The notes under the pieces were generated by a model. The model saw only the letters and a list, made by a program, of their open reading frames with translations. It was not told where the DNA came from and searched no databases. Made by a program: the position numbers and the translations under genes. Positions 53,148 through 64,000 of a stretch of DNA of 64,000 nucleotides are shown one piece after another; the first letter of the stretch is position 1, and each line of letters opens with the position of its first letter. Source of the DNA: Diaporthe sp. PMI_573 (lineage: Eukaryota > Ascomycota > Sordariomycetes > Diaporthales > Diaporthaceae); contig JAJTUP010000017.1 in NCBI GenBank assembly GCA_021399435.1, positions 186,001 through 250,000 on the forward strand. Direction: 5' to 3'.

Positions 53148-55407
53148 CTTGGTATTGTGCACCGAGATGTTGGCTGTTGTGAGGTGTGTCGTATATGGGT
53201 CTCGTCTCCAAGTGTTGGCGGGGAACTTTGGACGGTTGGGAGACGCGCCAGACGCGTCTGGCAGTGGTGAGCTCCCGTCATGGTCCGAGCGTCCTCGCGG
53301 TGACAACACGCAGCGGATGCTCCTGCCGCTGCGGCCGCACTGCTGCACGGGGCACCACCAGCTCGACCCCCTGTTTTGCCTGCTCCCCCACAATTCATTC
53401 ACCTGTACAATCTCAACACGGCTCCCAGGCCAACCTTGTTGTGTCACCATCAGCATCATACTTTTGATGGCGAAATGAGAAGTGAAGATCGGCCGTGTCA
53501 AGACCAATGCCTCCTGACAATCAAGACAACAGTCAAAGGACCATCGGGAAGGAAGTTACCAGCTCACCGTCCTTCACCCCAACGAGGAACAAGCTACGTG
53601 CCAAGAGATCGTCGTCACTGTGCTCAACCAAGCACGCATTTCCATGGCAAGCAAGCTCACAGCTAGTCCCATAACGCAATGATAGACCTACGGCATCCCC
53701 GACATGAATCGGGCACCGTGTTCAGAACAGTTCCACACGAGAAAAACAGATGAACAGCCGCAATGAGCTCTGCCTCCCAGGAATCGCAGCCATCGCCGCC
53801 ATCGCCGTCCCTGAGTTCCTCCGCCCCGGTTTGGGGGTCCGTCCGAGCTACTCATGGCCCGAAGTATCTGTATCGCAGCTCTTGCGTGCGGCCCTCCATG
53901 ACAGCAGAGCCGGCCCCATCCTGAGACTGGGCATCAGAAGCGAGACAGCGCAGATATGCGCCGCCACATGGCCACATGGCGTGAGTGCCTTGCCGCAGTA
54001 AGCTTCTGCCTCCCGGGGCTGTGGCTTCAGTCGGGTTAGAGGTAGCAGTGCACCGGCCGGGTGCGTAGCTGAGACATCGGACGACAGCTCGCTAACGTGC
54101 TTGACTGAGTGAGAGTGACATGACAGCCTTGGCACTAGCGGGTTCCGATTTAGAACTTGGGGAACAATAGTCAACCGCTGCGGTCCGATCGACTCGGCGC
54201 AAACTCACGGTGCCAACCTGGACTTGTGCGACGCAGATACAGGATCCAGGCAATCTGGCCCCGTGCATCAGGCACGAGGCATGCCGTTCACCGTTTCTGG
54301 CTCGCAGACACGACCGTTCCCCTGGGGGAGAAAAAATCCCACAGGCCAACCTCTTCTCAGAACGCAGCCGGGGCCCAGGTTCCGGACATGTCGTGCAACC
54401 ACCACGGCAGACAAAAACGTGGTCAAGCGTGCCAGAGCGTCCCAGAGATTTAATTTTGGGGGCGGAACATGCCCGAACCAGCAAGGCTCGAGATCTTTCT
54501 TGGGACTGTACAGCCGCTCTGCAAGGGGGCAGACAGCAAGAATCAGCATCAGCATCAGCGAGCGAGCAGCAATCAGCATCATCACCGCACTCTAGTCGCG
54601 GGCCCTGTCTGATATTTTTAGGCCCCCAACACCAGATCCTACTGCACAGGCACGGCCATGTGGCCGGACCCCTGCCAGTATGCCCGGCTTACTGGTCGCC
54701 GGCGCCCAGGTGCCGCTGCGGCAAGCACACCTCTCGCCTGCGCATCACCACATGGCACAGCGACCCCGAAGGCTGTCGGCCACGCTGCAAAGGATCGCGA
54801 TGGGCCTCGACGCTTGGGCTCCCCTGAGGTGTCGTGTCCACGCGCGTGTGTGTTGATTTGCGAGTAGCAGACTCGGAGCACGCTGCAGCACTCTGCACTG
54901 TACCTAGCAGTGGTGCAGTGGGTGGGGGCTATTTTTAGACCTCGGAGCCCCGCTAGCTAATCTGACCAGCACACTACCGCGACTTGGCAATCTTCGGGCC
55001 CCGGACGGCTTGCTTGCTGACCTGCCTGACCTCACCTGCTCCACCCTTCCCCCTCTCCCTTTCGCTCCCGCAACGCTTCACCTTACCCTGTGAGGCATCA
55101 ATCTGGGTTTTTTCCCATCTTTTATCACAACCCCTGAAATTGGGCATGTTAAGGGGAAAACGGTCACCGTGACCCACGGAAGGAAGACGAAAGATCTGAC
55201 CAGCCTGGCCGAGTCGAGCTCCTTTGCCCGCGCCTTGCAAGCCTCTCCCGCCAATCACGGCGCCCATCAACTATGTCGGCCAGATGACGGCTTCTAAAAT
55301 CCCTCTGGCGGACGTGGCTAAACGTGCTGTTTCGCACATGATGACTGCCCGGCTTCTATATCCAGTGCACCTCTGAGCGCTGCGGCCACGAGGGAAGAAC
55401 TAAATGG

Positions 55408-55511
55408 CCCACACACCCATCCACATACACGCACACACGCACACACACACACTCACACACACACACACACACATACTCCACACACACACATACTCCACAC
55501 ACACGCACACC
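55408..55511. repeat. About 100-bp CA microsatellite
   Basis: An imperfect CACACA run broken by TACTC and similar words, including a repeated ACATACTCCACAC unit. Confidence 0.9.
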
Positions 55512-57192
55512 AACTTCCACAAACTCCACGGTAGTTGTCTCAATGTGATACATCCGGTGCGCAACACTCACGGACCGGAGTATGGCAAAAATAACGTGCT
55601 CAGCCGCCGCCCGATTGGCCCATTAGCCGCGGGGACAAGCCAACACAACACACTCACTCGCTCACTCACACAAACGCGGTCGCGCAGCCACGACGATGAT
55701 CGTGGCGCGGCGGAGATCTGCCGATGGTAGGGCTAGGGAAAGATCCCCCCTCGGTTAGGTTCTGCAACTCTGGTTTGATGCCCTGTGGTCCGGATCTTAC
55801 AACATGCATTTGCAGCACGACACCCATACCGTTTTTTTTGTCTCCCTGGTGAAAATCCTCACCACCACTCTCACCCACGCCCTCGCTTTCTCACCCCCTG
55901 TCCACGTGCCAAAGTATGCCAAAAGCTGGGTAGGATCGCTCGGAAAGAAAGCATGCACGTGTCGCAATTGACGGCCGGGGAAGGAAGCGAGGTGGGAGAG
56001 AAAAACAGACGAACGATCAGGGGTTCGCCTCGCCCGGCTGCAGTGATGGCATGCGTTGGCAATCTTCCGTGGGTCCCTTTTCCCCAACAAGCTGTCAAAT
56101 GCCATGCAGGCTGCGAAGGGTAACACGGCATGCGCGTCTTTTTTTTTTTCTTCTTCTTTCTGTCCCCCCTCGCTCCCGAGCTCTTGTGTTCCCTCCTCCT
56201 TCTGCGGTACTCCTTGCCTTGGCGCGTTGTCGCGCTTATCCCGCAGTCTCCATTCGGCGGTCGGGCAACGGCACGGGTACACCATCCCGTTTGTCCACCC
56301 CCAGGCCAGGCACAGGTTTGTCAGTAAATTCGGTTCTTGGTTTTTTGCCAATTGGCTGGGCCATTTTATTTTCTATTTTCCAAATTGGGAAATCTTCCAG
56401 AAATGCAATTAAGCCAATTCTTGGAATTCTTTTTTCCTTCTCCTTTGTACCACCCCCCTCCCTCGCTTCCCACCCCTGGTTCGATCGCCTTGAGTTGGTT
56501 GCACAGCAATTCAGCCCGCTTAGCCTCGTCTATTGGACCTCACCTGGCCCTTCCTTCCCATCCCCTCCCTCCAACACACAAGCAACCAACATCGCCAGCG
56601 ACAGGGAAGCCAAAGTGAGAGCCCGTAGCGCCCACTTTGTCTAAGTAAAGCAGGAGCCTAACTAGACCATCGTGATGTTGGCGTACCATCGTTCTCCACG
56701 ACCCACAACGGCCCCTCCATCCTCCCATCCTCCCGCCGCGTATTGTCCCCAAATAATCACAACATTCAACGGTTGCCGTTGGTTTCTGGTGGGGCCGGGA
56801 CGGGGTTGGCAGCAACAACGGCCGGTTCTATTCGGCCGGCCAGCCTGGCACTTTTTTCTTGCCATCCGTTGTAGTATGTTGGCTCGGTCTATCCCATGTT
56901 TTTTCCTCCTGCCCGTCCTAAGAAAATCCTACCGGGCGATCTCCTTTCCAAAAATGGCCCCCAAATCGTACGTTTTTTCTTTTGAACGCCTACCCTACCA
57001 AATGTACACATGTACCTTACCTACCTTACCTATAGCTGGGTCAGAGCTTGGCAGGCATGTAAACAGAGACTAATGCGCCATCCAACCCAGCCAGCCCAGC
57101 CAGCCAACCAACGACAGTGCCTGAGCCATCGCAGTGCCCTTGCCAACAGCTGGCATGTGCACATCCCATCCGCCTGCCAGGCTGGCTGACAA

Positions 57193-57213
57193 TGTGTGTG
57201 TGTGTGTGTGTGT
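57193..57213. repeat. GT dinucleotide repeat
   Basis: About ten uninterrupted GT units. Confidence 0.9.
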
Positions 57214-57742
57214 ACCTACAATAGACAAGCACCAAGCAACGCAGCCCGAATAATAGCAATAGACCCACACACCTGGGTAGGGCAGGTAAGGTACATTTGC
57301 CAGCCAGAGCCTTTGTCTTACTCGGGTTTATGTTTCAATTAAAATCAAATACCAACACCCCCTGCACACCCACACACCCAACACCCACACAGACACAGAC
57401 ACTGCACTGCACTGCATTGCACTGCACATCAAAAGTGCATCATTCTGGACCACACCCCCCCCCTTCCAGCCCCCCTGTCCCCCTGCCACCACCCCACGTG
57501 GGCTCTGCCTATTTTCGACGTTCCCACAATCTGCGATGGGGGTCCCTTCCCTCTCAGCGCAGCGCGCGTGCCCACCAACCAACCATCCCGGCCCACTGCT
57601 CCCGGCTTTTGCATGCGTCACGGATATGGCCACGGTGTGGATATCACTAGTAAGGTTTTTTTTTGTGTTTAGAATGGAAATTTCATATCTATTTTCTAGC
57701 GTCTTTGGATTAATATTGGGTGTTTTTTTGTTGGGTTGGTGA

Positions 57743-57761
57743 GTGTGTGTGTGTGTGTGTG
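57743..57761. repeat. GT dinucleotide repeat
   Basis: About nine GT units followed by GA/GT mixed sequence. Confidence 0.9.
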
Positions 57762-59651
57762 AGTGAGAGTGAGAGAGAAGGAGTCAAAGATCTCGACTAA
57801 TCCAGTTAGTCTGCCCCGGTGGCCCAGCCACCCTCTGTACTGTGTATGTGTCCATCGTGGCCATGTAGACAACATTCCTTCCCATTCCTATCCCACCTAA
57901 CCGCGCCGGCCCGCTTTGCCCGTTCGTGAAGTCAAGGTACCGGCCGAGCCAGTCTGCCCGTTGTCCTTGAATCCTCATGAGTCCAGTGTGACATGTTCCA
58001 CAGCGGCCCGTGCGCATCAAAGTAAACGAGCCATATCTCCCAGACCCCGCTGTGTGAGAGATGGCGCGAAACCGGCTCTGATGCGGCGCGAGTAGTGGGT
58101 GGAGTCGTCAATGGATGTGCCCGTTGCAAGCAAGCCGGTCGAAGTTTCGGTGGGAAAGGGTTTCTTTTCCTGAGTTGCCGCGGAAACCATCCGTCCGGGA
58201 TATCTGTCCTCTCCTCCGCGCGGGAACAGAGAGGACGATGAGGCAGGGGGGCCTTTTCCGATGAAAGGGGGCCCGAACCGACAAACGACCAAGCCATTCC
58301 CGATGGCCTGATCCCGCGCGGGCCCTCCCAGTCGAGGCCCAGAATCCTCCCCCGGCGGGGTCGTTCGCGGACCAGCTCCCAGAGCCAGTGGGTGGAGGGG
58401 AAGAGGGGGAGAAGGAATCGAAGAAAAAAAAAGGTGGAAGCGGACCCCACGACGTGATAAGCGAATGGTCTCCCTGGAGCCGCATCGAATTCCCAGCCTC
58501 GGCTCCTATTCCTTCCCAAGCCTCAGCAACTGTGCCGCAGGGTGGATAGCCGCTCTCAGAGCAGGCGTGTGGAGGAAAATGATGTCAGGGTTAGTTACAA
58601 TACTGACACAGGCAAGTGAGTGAGAAAGTGAAATGACAGAAGCAACTTGAAATTCGAGACGAGAGGAAAGAGTTGGGCAGAGAAATCAAGAAACATGAAT
58701 AACGCGTGAAACAGCAAAGAAATCAAACCCAACAAAACGCTTCTCCGCCCTTCCCAGTGCTTTCGCCGAGTTGCCCATTCCACCAAAAACGCCTGGTATT
58801 TTCCCTCCGCCCAATGCATATCATCGTACAGTGTGAAACCGAAACCCCAAGCCTTTGCCCCCAGAGAAGTAGAGAAAGACACAACAAGATAGAGAGATGA
58901 AGAATACAACGAGACGCGAACACCAGATGTGAAGAAAAATGATCCCTCGGAGAGAAGAATGCCCCAAGAAATAGAGCACCAGAAAAGTCAGAAGGCCGCC
59001 GTGAGGCAAGATATAGCCCGAACCCCAGAGAAGTGAGACAAGGTCTAGAATGCAAACGCCCATCTGCTCCAAACAAAAGCATCCCGCTCCAAGCCATCGC
59101 TATGCTCGCTCAAGCATTGAATACACAGAAATCAACCCAAATCAGGAAATTAGGAGGAAGATGGTCGGAGTCGCGAGAGACCGGCAGGACATGAAATCTC
59201 AAAAGGTCCACAATGACGAGACGTAGCCGCCGGTATCGCGCGGAGGTGGTTCAGCCGGGTATCGATGAAATGAGTCGGCTCGTGTCGTGAAAGGTCGTTG
59301 TTGTGATTAACGCTCGATTGGTTGACTATGGATGGTCCGTTGGATCGGCGCTTTGAAAATTCCAGGCTCTGCGTCTTCGACAAGAGACTCCTGTGGTCGT
59401 GGCAGCTTGGCATCCGGCCCGCGGTCGAGCCTCCGTTCCGGTCGGTGTGGTCACCCGAGGTTTGGCGGCGCGGAGGTCGACATCAGACTGTCGTGGCCCA
59501 CGAATAGGTAAGACAGCTGGGATGGCGGTTGGGCGAGGGACGACGGCCTCTGTCTGAAGGAGTAGAGGTAGTCGATCCACAGTCCCATGCTGAATCTATC
59601 CAGGGCGGGCGAGTGCCATGCACAGCAGCCCATCACCGAAGACGATACTTT

Positions 59652-59900
59652 TCATCGGTGCTTGCGGTGCGAGCTCTTGGATGAACGGCTTGCATAGCCA
59701 GAGTCTGCGTAGCTGTGGTCGTCGTACTGTGACGAGTACTGGCCTGAATGGCTTGAGTGGTCAATGCAGGCGTATCCGACTAATATCGTCCTTTGTGTGA
59801 TACCGTGACCCCGGGTGCCGTATCTGGGGCATCGGTCGACGGCGTGTTGGTAGTATAGGCAGCGGCATGCCGAGTAGAGCTCCAAGACTTGATAACACAT
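59652..59900 (-). CDS. Small conserved-looking cysteine/histidine protein (82 residues)
   Basis: The first ATG that begins a protein-like sequence is at 59900 (MCYQVLELYSACRCLYY). The frame continues upstream without a stop, but that part is unlike protein. The core has Cys2, Cys12, Cys14 and Cys24, then RGHGITQRTILVGYAC and IDHS, with a Ser/His/Tyr-rich tail (SSHSGQYSSQYDDHSYADSG). Clustered CxC, His and Cys residues suggest metal binding, but no known zinc fold fits. I recall similar short proteins beginning with MCYQ and containing CRCLYY as widespread uncharacterised proteins in Pezizomycotina. That is memory, not a search. It stands alone in a gene-poor region with long upstream DNA, which suggests a long 5' UTR or a strongly regulated promoter. 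Confidence 0.7.
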   Translation of the reverse strand: MCYQVLELYSACRCLYYQHAVDRCPRYGTRGHGITQRTILVGYACIDHSSHSGQYSSQYDDHSYADSGYASRSSKSSHRKHR

Positions 59901-60451
59901 GATGACGAGGTAAAAGACGGAACTCCTCTGGTACGGGTTGATATATGTTGTGTAGGTTTGAAGCTCGACGTCAGGTGAGATCAAGGAGGCCTGAGGTTGT
60001 CTTTGTAGTCGGCCGTTGCAAGGGTAATGTCGAGTGGCTTGCTGGTCTGGATGTTCAGGCACTCTAAGAAGGCAGGAGCAGATATAAGGGAGATTCGAAC
60101 GCCAGGCAGATCGACGGGGATAATACAGATGAGTCAAAGGAGAAGAAGAGGAACAGGCGACGGAAAGGAAAAAGCCAGACTAGGAAAGCTAGCGAGTGAG
60201 AGCTGCTCAGATGACCTGGGCGGAGAACGAAGGAGAAGATGATAGTGACAAGAAAGATTAGACAGCCGTCAAGGGGGAAGGCATCGCAGCCTTATAGGTT
60301 TGGAGCCTGGCGACCAAGGGTAGGGGGGAGAATAGGGAAAGGGAAGGGAAGGAAAAGGTTAAGCCATGGTACAAGGTACACATGGGAGAGAGGTGGACTG
60401 CCGTCTAAGGCAGCAGCACGCACCAGTCTGTCTAGGAGCAGCGCAGAAAGC

Positions 60452-60480
60452 CCAGTACCAGTACCAGTACCAGCAGCAGG
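60452..60480. repeat. CAGTAC hexanucleotide repeat
   Basis: About three to four CAGTAC units pass into CAG units. Confidence 0.85.
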
Positions 60481-60900
60481 AGGACAGCGACGCGGGTGGA
60501 GTCTGACCTTGTGGATGACTGATCCGACTAAGTTAAGAAATGCGCAGTCCAAAGGTCGGCCAGTACTTGGGAAGGGGAAAGGAAGGACCAATGCAAGCAG
60601 ATGCAGGTTGCGGATGGATGTAGATGAGGCGCAGGGTGTGTTGCTCTCTGCAAGGTCAGTCGGGAGGGCAGAGGTAACATGGGGACCCTGAAAGTAGACG
60701 AGCCCCAACGTTGAAGGGTACGTGGGGAAGGGGCAGCGTCCGGCGTGTGGACGAGGTACGCAGTACGAGGTGTCAGGCCGGCGACCGCATGTACATCTTG
60801 TAGCATGGCCAGTCCTGACAGTACTCGAGTGACCAGGTGCCATGCGCCCATGTGTGGCAGATCCCAGGAGCGATCTGTCTTGTCAGTACCGTCCCTCTGG

Positions 60901-60901
<1 letters not shown>

Positions 60902-60944
<43 letters not shown>

Positions 60945-60960
60945 GTGTGTGTGCGTGCGT
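60902..60960. repeat. Long GT microsatellite
   Basis: Almost 60 bp of GT with a few GC interruptions. Confidence 0.95.
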
Positions 60961-63639
60961 TTCTCCCGTGCTGTCAGAGATACGAACTACCCGTACCTCG
61001 ACTGTCAAACATCGAGAATGCCCTGCGGTTAAACCCCCAACCTTCTGCCTGCTGTTGCGGGCACTGGACAGAGGGCGCCCCCCCGGACGATGGATCGGGC
61101 GCAGTCAAGCAATTGGGGGTTCTGAGGGGTGTTTTGGACCGCATCAGGAGCTCTCTTCGACTTCGAGGTCGAGCTGTCGACATTCCAGCCGGATGTTGTA
61201 GATGGTATGCTTGGGCAGGGTAGAATTGGTGCGCTGAGAGACAAGAGACGGAGCTGCGGGGGGGTGAGAGGTGAGAGGTGAGATCCGACCGGATGCTGAG
61301 TGCAAGACCTGCAGGGATCCTTAAAATGGGAACCACCAGCTCTGCCCGCTAACTTTTTGATCTAAACCCCAAATGGCAGTATTCAAGCCGTTCCGTTTTA
61401 GCAACGTACCGCACCTGGTCCAGCCAGGAATGGCTTGCACCGTCCGTTTCTCGAGCCCGGGTGAGTTTGACGACGGTCCTCGAGAGTCAATATTCCCAAA
61501 TCTCTGCCTGCACTCAATCCGGTCGCTGAGTATGGCTCGCAGAGTTGCCACTGGGCGCGGGTTTCGTGACTAAGAACCGGCCTCGAACTTGAGCCGAGGT
61601 GCATGTTCAGCCCTGCTTGTGTTCCGTTATACAGGACGCCGAGCATCAACGGTTGAATGGGCCAGGCACCTGTTCATCGGCGACTGAAGCCGAATGCTTG
61701 CAGCATATGTTTTGATGGTAAAGGTTCTCTCAGCCAGGCCCAAGTCATGGCCAGGGGGTCAATAGGACACATTCATCTGATGGCGGGAGGATGAGTTTGT
61801 CTGGCCTTATTGTGCCATGCGGTAGAGTTGCTGTCTTCCTTCCCGCTTGGCTTGTCAGGGCCCGTAAATCCAGCAGTACAAGCCCAGCAGCACACCGAAA
61901 GTCACTACGATGACTCTGATGCAGAGGATGATCAGACCATGATCCCTGCGGGCGTGGACAGAAACATCTGGCCTTGGAGGTGCGATCTCCTTCAAGGCAC
62001 TTTTTCCGCCCGTAGCAGAGGAACTGCAATGCCCGGGTCTAAGATGAAGATGCCTGGAGTCGGCAGCCTGTATTCGTCTCCTACCCAGGCGAAGGCATCA
62101 ACAGAGCTTGGATGGTGAGACGCCTGGTAAGGGCTGCCCCCAATGGCAAGTGGCCGAAATAGCAGAGTCGGTAGTGAGGCCCATTGGAAGCCTCACAGAC
62201 CGGTGCTAAGTCCCGGAGCGTGACGGAGGCAGTTCGTGAGGCCCCAGCCTCTTTCGGCCCGTTATGGGGAACTCGGTGTGGCTTCGATTATGTAGGCGTG
62301 TCTATTCCTTCAAGCCAAGTCTAGAAGATGTTCACATTTTTTGCGGGAGTCGTGGCTGAGGTATGGCTTTGGTCGGACGAGGAGGAAGCCAAGACTTTGT
62401 GCTTACAACGAGGGTTCGGTGTGGCTGGAAACGGGAGAGCGCGGTGCAGGAAGACCAATGCAAGGGACTTTCTCTGGGGTCCACGCGCATTACCGTAGAG
62501 CAGTACCTACAATTAGAGCTGCCGTTTGTTTGTTTGCCTGTTTGTTTCATTATTGTCACTTTGGAGGCCCGAAATGGCATCACCTAGCCAGGTCCATAAT
62601 CACCATTGTTGACATGTCTCGGGTGTATACCGGATGGTTCGGTGACCCAGGTGACGAGGCGCCGCACCGGATTTGTTTTCCCGATGTGGAGCGGGAGCGA
62701 CAAATAGTATGCATTTGTTGGAGCTCCCATCCCCGCTGGGCAATGATTTGGTTAAGGGCCAGATCGATTGGCAAGCTCGCCCGCCCGCCTTAAACGACCA
62801 AGATGGCCTATGCAAGGGAAGCTAAGGCGAGGGGACAGAGCAGGGTGAATGCCTCGTACCTGGGGAGGTATGGTATGGCCGATGGTGGTGTGTGTGGGCT
62901 GCAGACTGCATCGCGGATCGCGTGGCAGCTTCAAGAGAAGCGAACGACGAGGAGGGTCGATGGGAAGGGGAGCGAGTCGTGCGTGAGATATGACGCAATG
63001 TGATCAGAAGAAGGATTGAGCAGCGTGCGTATAGCGTGGTACGGCAGCACGCTGGGATGGTAGTACTGTGGCCGATACAGTCGCCTGCGCAATCGTCGTG
63101 TATTCTCGAATCCTTGGGAGAGAGTGTTGCAGGAGGGCAGCATTTGATGACTGCATAAGGCTGAGCCAGAGAGCTGGGTAACCGTGGTCTCAGACAGACC
63201 AAAGAGGGTGGCACACGCGCCGTGCATCTCCAGCCTACAGGACAAGTCAGACAGAGCTGCAAGGGCCACTCCCACGGCTCTGCATGTAATAATGTTGGAT
63301 TGTGGATGTTGCTGTGGGTTGTGTGGGCTTGTGGGTTGGAGCATGGGAGAATGGAGAATGGAGATTGAGATTTGAGTTGAGATGGCCAGATCCTTGCACG
63401 GAGCATGGCATGTGAGCCGTTGCATTGGCTGTCATACGGAACCGGATGGGAGCTTGCTGGGTCTGGGATTGTTGAAGCGATGCAACCCAATTCGACTCAC
63501 GATCTCTTCCCCAGACGGCCTAGCTTGGCATGGCGTTATGGACGAAGGGGGTATCGTCGACTCCTCGCCGCCTAAGCGGAGGATGACTGACTATTGCATC
63601 CGTTGAGTGGCTGGGTCTATGATACAAGGTCGGCGGCGA

Positions 63640-63835
63640 CAGCGGCGGTGGTGATGACAGGTGGTGGTCGTGGTGGTGGTTGATGATGATGACGATGACA
63701 AAGGCACTCTGAGAGTACAGTACAGTACCTTTTGAGATGGACCCTGGTGGACGACAGAGCAGTCAAGCTGACGAAACATCCCAAAATGGCACATCGAGTG
63801 CTCAGAGACGGAGACGGAGACGGAGACAAGGGGAA
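63640..63835. repeat. GGT/GAT and GAC-rich low-complexity DNA
   Basis: Runs of GGTGGT, GATGAT and four GACGGA units occur near the right edge. Confidence 0.7.
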
Positions 63836-64000
63836 GAAGCGGGCAGAGATACCAAGAAATGACGCTCCCATGCTTGCTGCCTGGGCTGCGTGCCTGCCCG
63901 CCTTCCTTGACCCCCACTTTCGACCGATGTTGACCTGGATGAGTAAAGCGGAAGCTGGAAGGTGAGAGAAGCTCACCTTGGCTCGCCGATTATAGCATCA

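Larger units (their letters stand above)
53148..59651. other. 6.5-kb spacer without recognised gene
   Basis: I see no supportable gene. Open frames reach 180-200 codons but are low-complexity or pyrimidine-tract translations. It contains CA/GT microsatellites (55408-55511, 57193-57213, 57743-57761) and T/C-rich runs. Confidence 0.45.
59901..64000. other. Right-edge spacer without recognised gene
   Basis: About 4.1 kb upstream of the small cysteine protein. It contains a long GT repeat (60902-60960), a CAGTAC-type repeat (60452-60480) and GGT/GAC-rich DNA (about 63650-63830). Open frames exist but none shows a domain or convincing composition. A gene continuing beyond the window cannot be excluded. 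Confidence 0.4.

Noticed and set aside
53148..53507. Possible N-terminal extension of the F-box protein
   Set aside because: The upstream frame is open but low in helix-like composition; the ATG at 53147 starts directly before the TPR-like region.
55408..55511. Regularly spaced repeats resembling an array
   Set aside because: They are a CA microsatellite with no unique spacers; CRISPR arrays are not expected in a fungal nucleus.
55797..56351. 184-codon minus-strand frame
   Set aside because: Composition is charged and low-complexity and partly comes from T/C tracts; no domain or conserved motif seen.
57932..58519. 195-codon minus-strand frame
   Set aside because: No recognisable domain, Arg/Pro-rich, and competing frames of similar length overlap it.
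62822..63490. 222-codon minus-strand frame near the right edge
   Set aside because: Ser/Pro/His/Cys-rich translation without hydrophobic core or domain; competing frames overlap.

Overview
The window is nuclear DNA of a filamentous ascomycete (Pezizomycotina, most likely a Sordariomycete). The genes are split by short introns with fungal splice signals, the coding DNA is GC-rich, the intergenic spacers are long and full of CA/GT microsatellites, and gene families are typically fungal: a highly reducing polyketide synthase (HR-PKS), a P450, a fungal rhodopsin-domain protein, an LCCL membrane protein and a fungal STAND-type N-terminal domain. I could not fix the species. Many exon joins were worked out by hand; where the phase closes exactly I say so.

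Left part (about 0.3-17.8 kb): a compact secondary-metabolite locus. From left to right it has a 14-TM-type MFS efflux pump (minus), a cytochrome P450 (plus, divergent from the pump), a seven-TM fungal rhodopsin-domain protein (minus) and, divergent from that, an 11-exon HR-PKS of about 2650 residues with KS-AT-DH-CMeT-ER-KR-ACP and every catalytic motif I checked intact. The expected product is a C-methylated, strongly reduced polyketide, oxidised by the P450 and exported by the pump. No release enzyme, transcription factor or trans-acting ER is visible; more of the cluster may lie left of the window. Two AT-rich blocks (5.5-5.8 and 8.5-8.6 kb) sit inside the locus and look like decayed mobile DNA.

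Middle part (17.8-34 kb): a degenerate tRNA-Leu relic, a small six-cysteine secreted protein, an LCCL-domain membrane protein convergent with a phosphate:H+ symporter-family permease, a STAND/NLR-type N-terminal-domain protein, an NmrA/isoflavone-reductase-like protein with an apparent one-base frameshift, and a secreted M43-type zinc metalloprotease.

Right part (34-64 kb): mostly housekeeping or catabolic genes separated by long spacers: an adenosine deaminase of the ADGF/CECR1 type, a GH78 alpha-L-rhamnosidase, an ADIP-type coiled-coil protein, a TPR/F-box/LRR protein resembling Dia2/Pof3, and a small cysteine-containing protein of a type I recall as widespread in Pezizomycotina. About 10.8 kb after the F-box gene contains only that small gene; the rest is microsatellite-rich DNA where I see no convincing gene.
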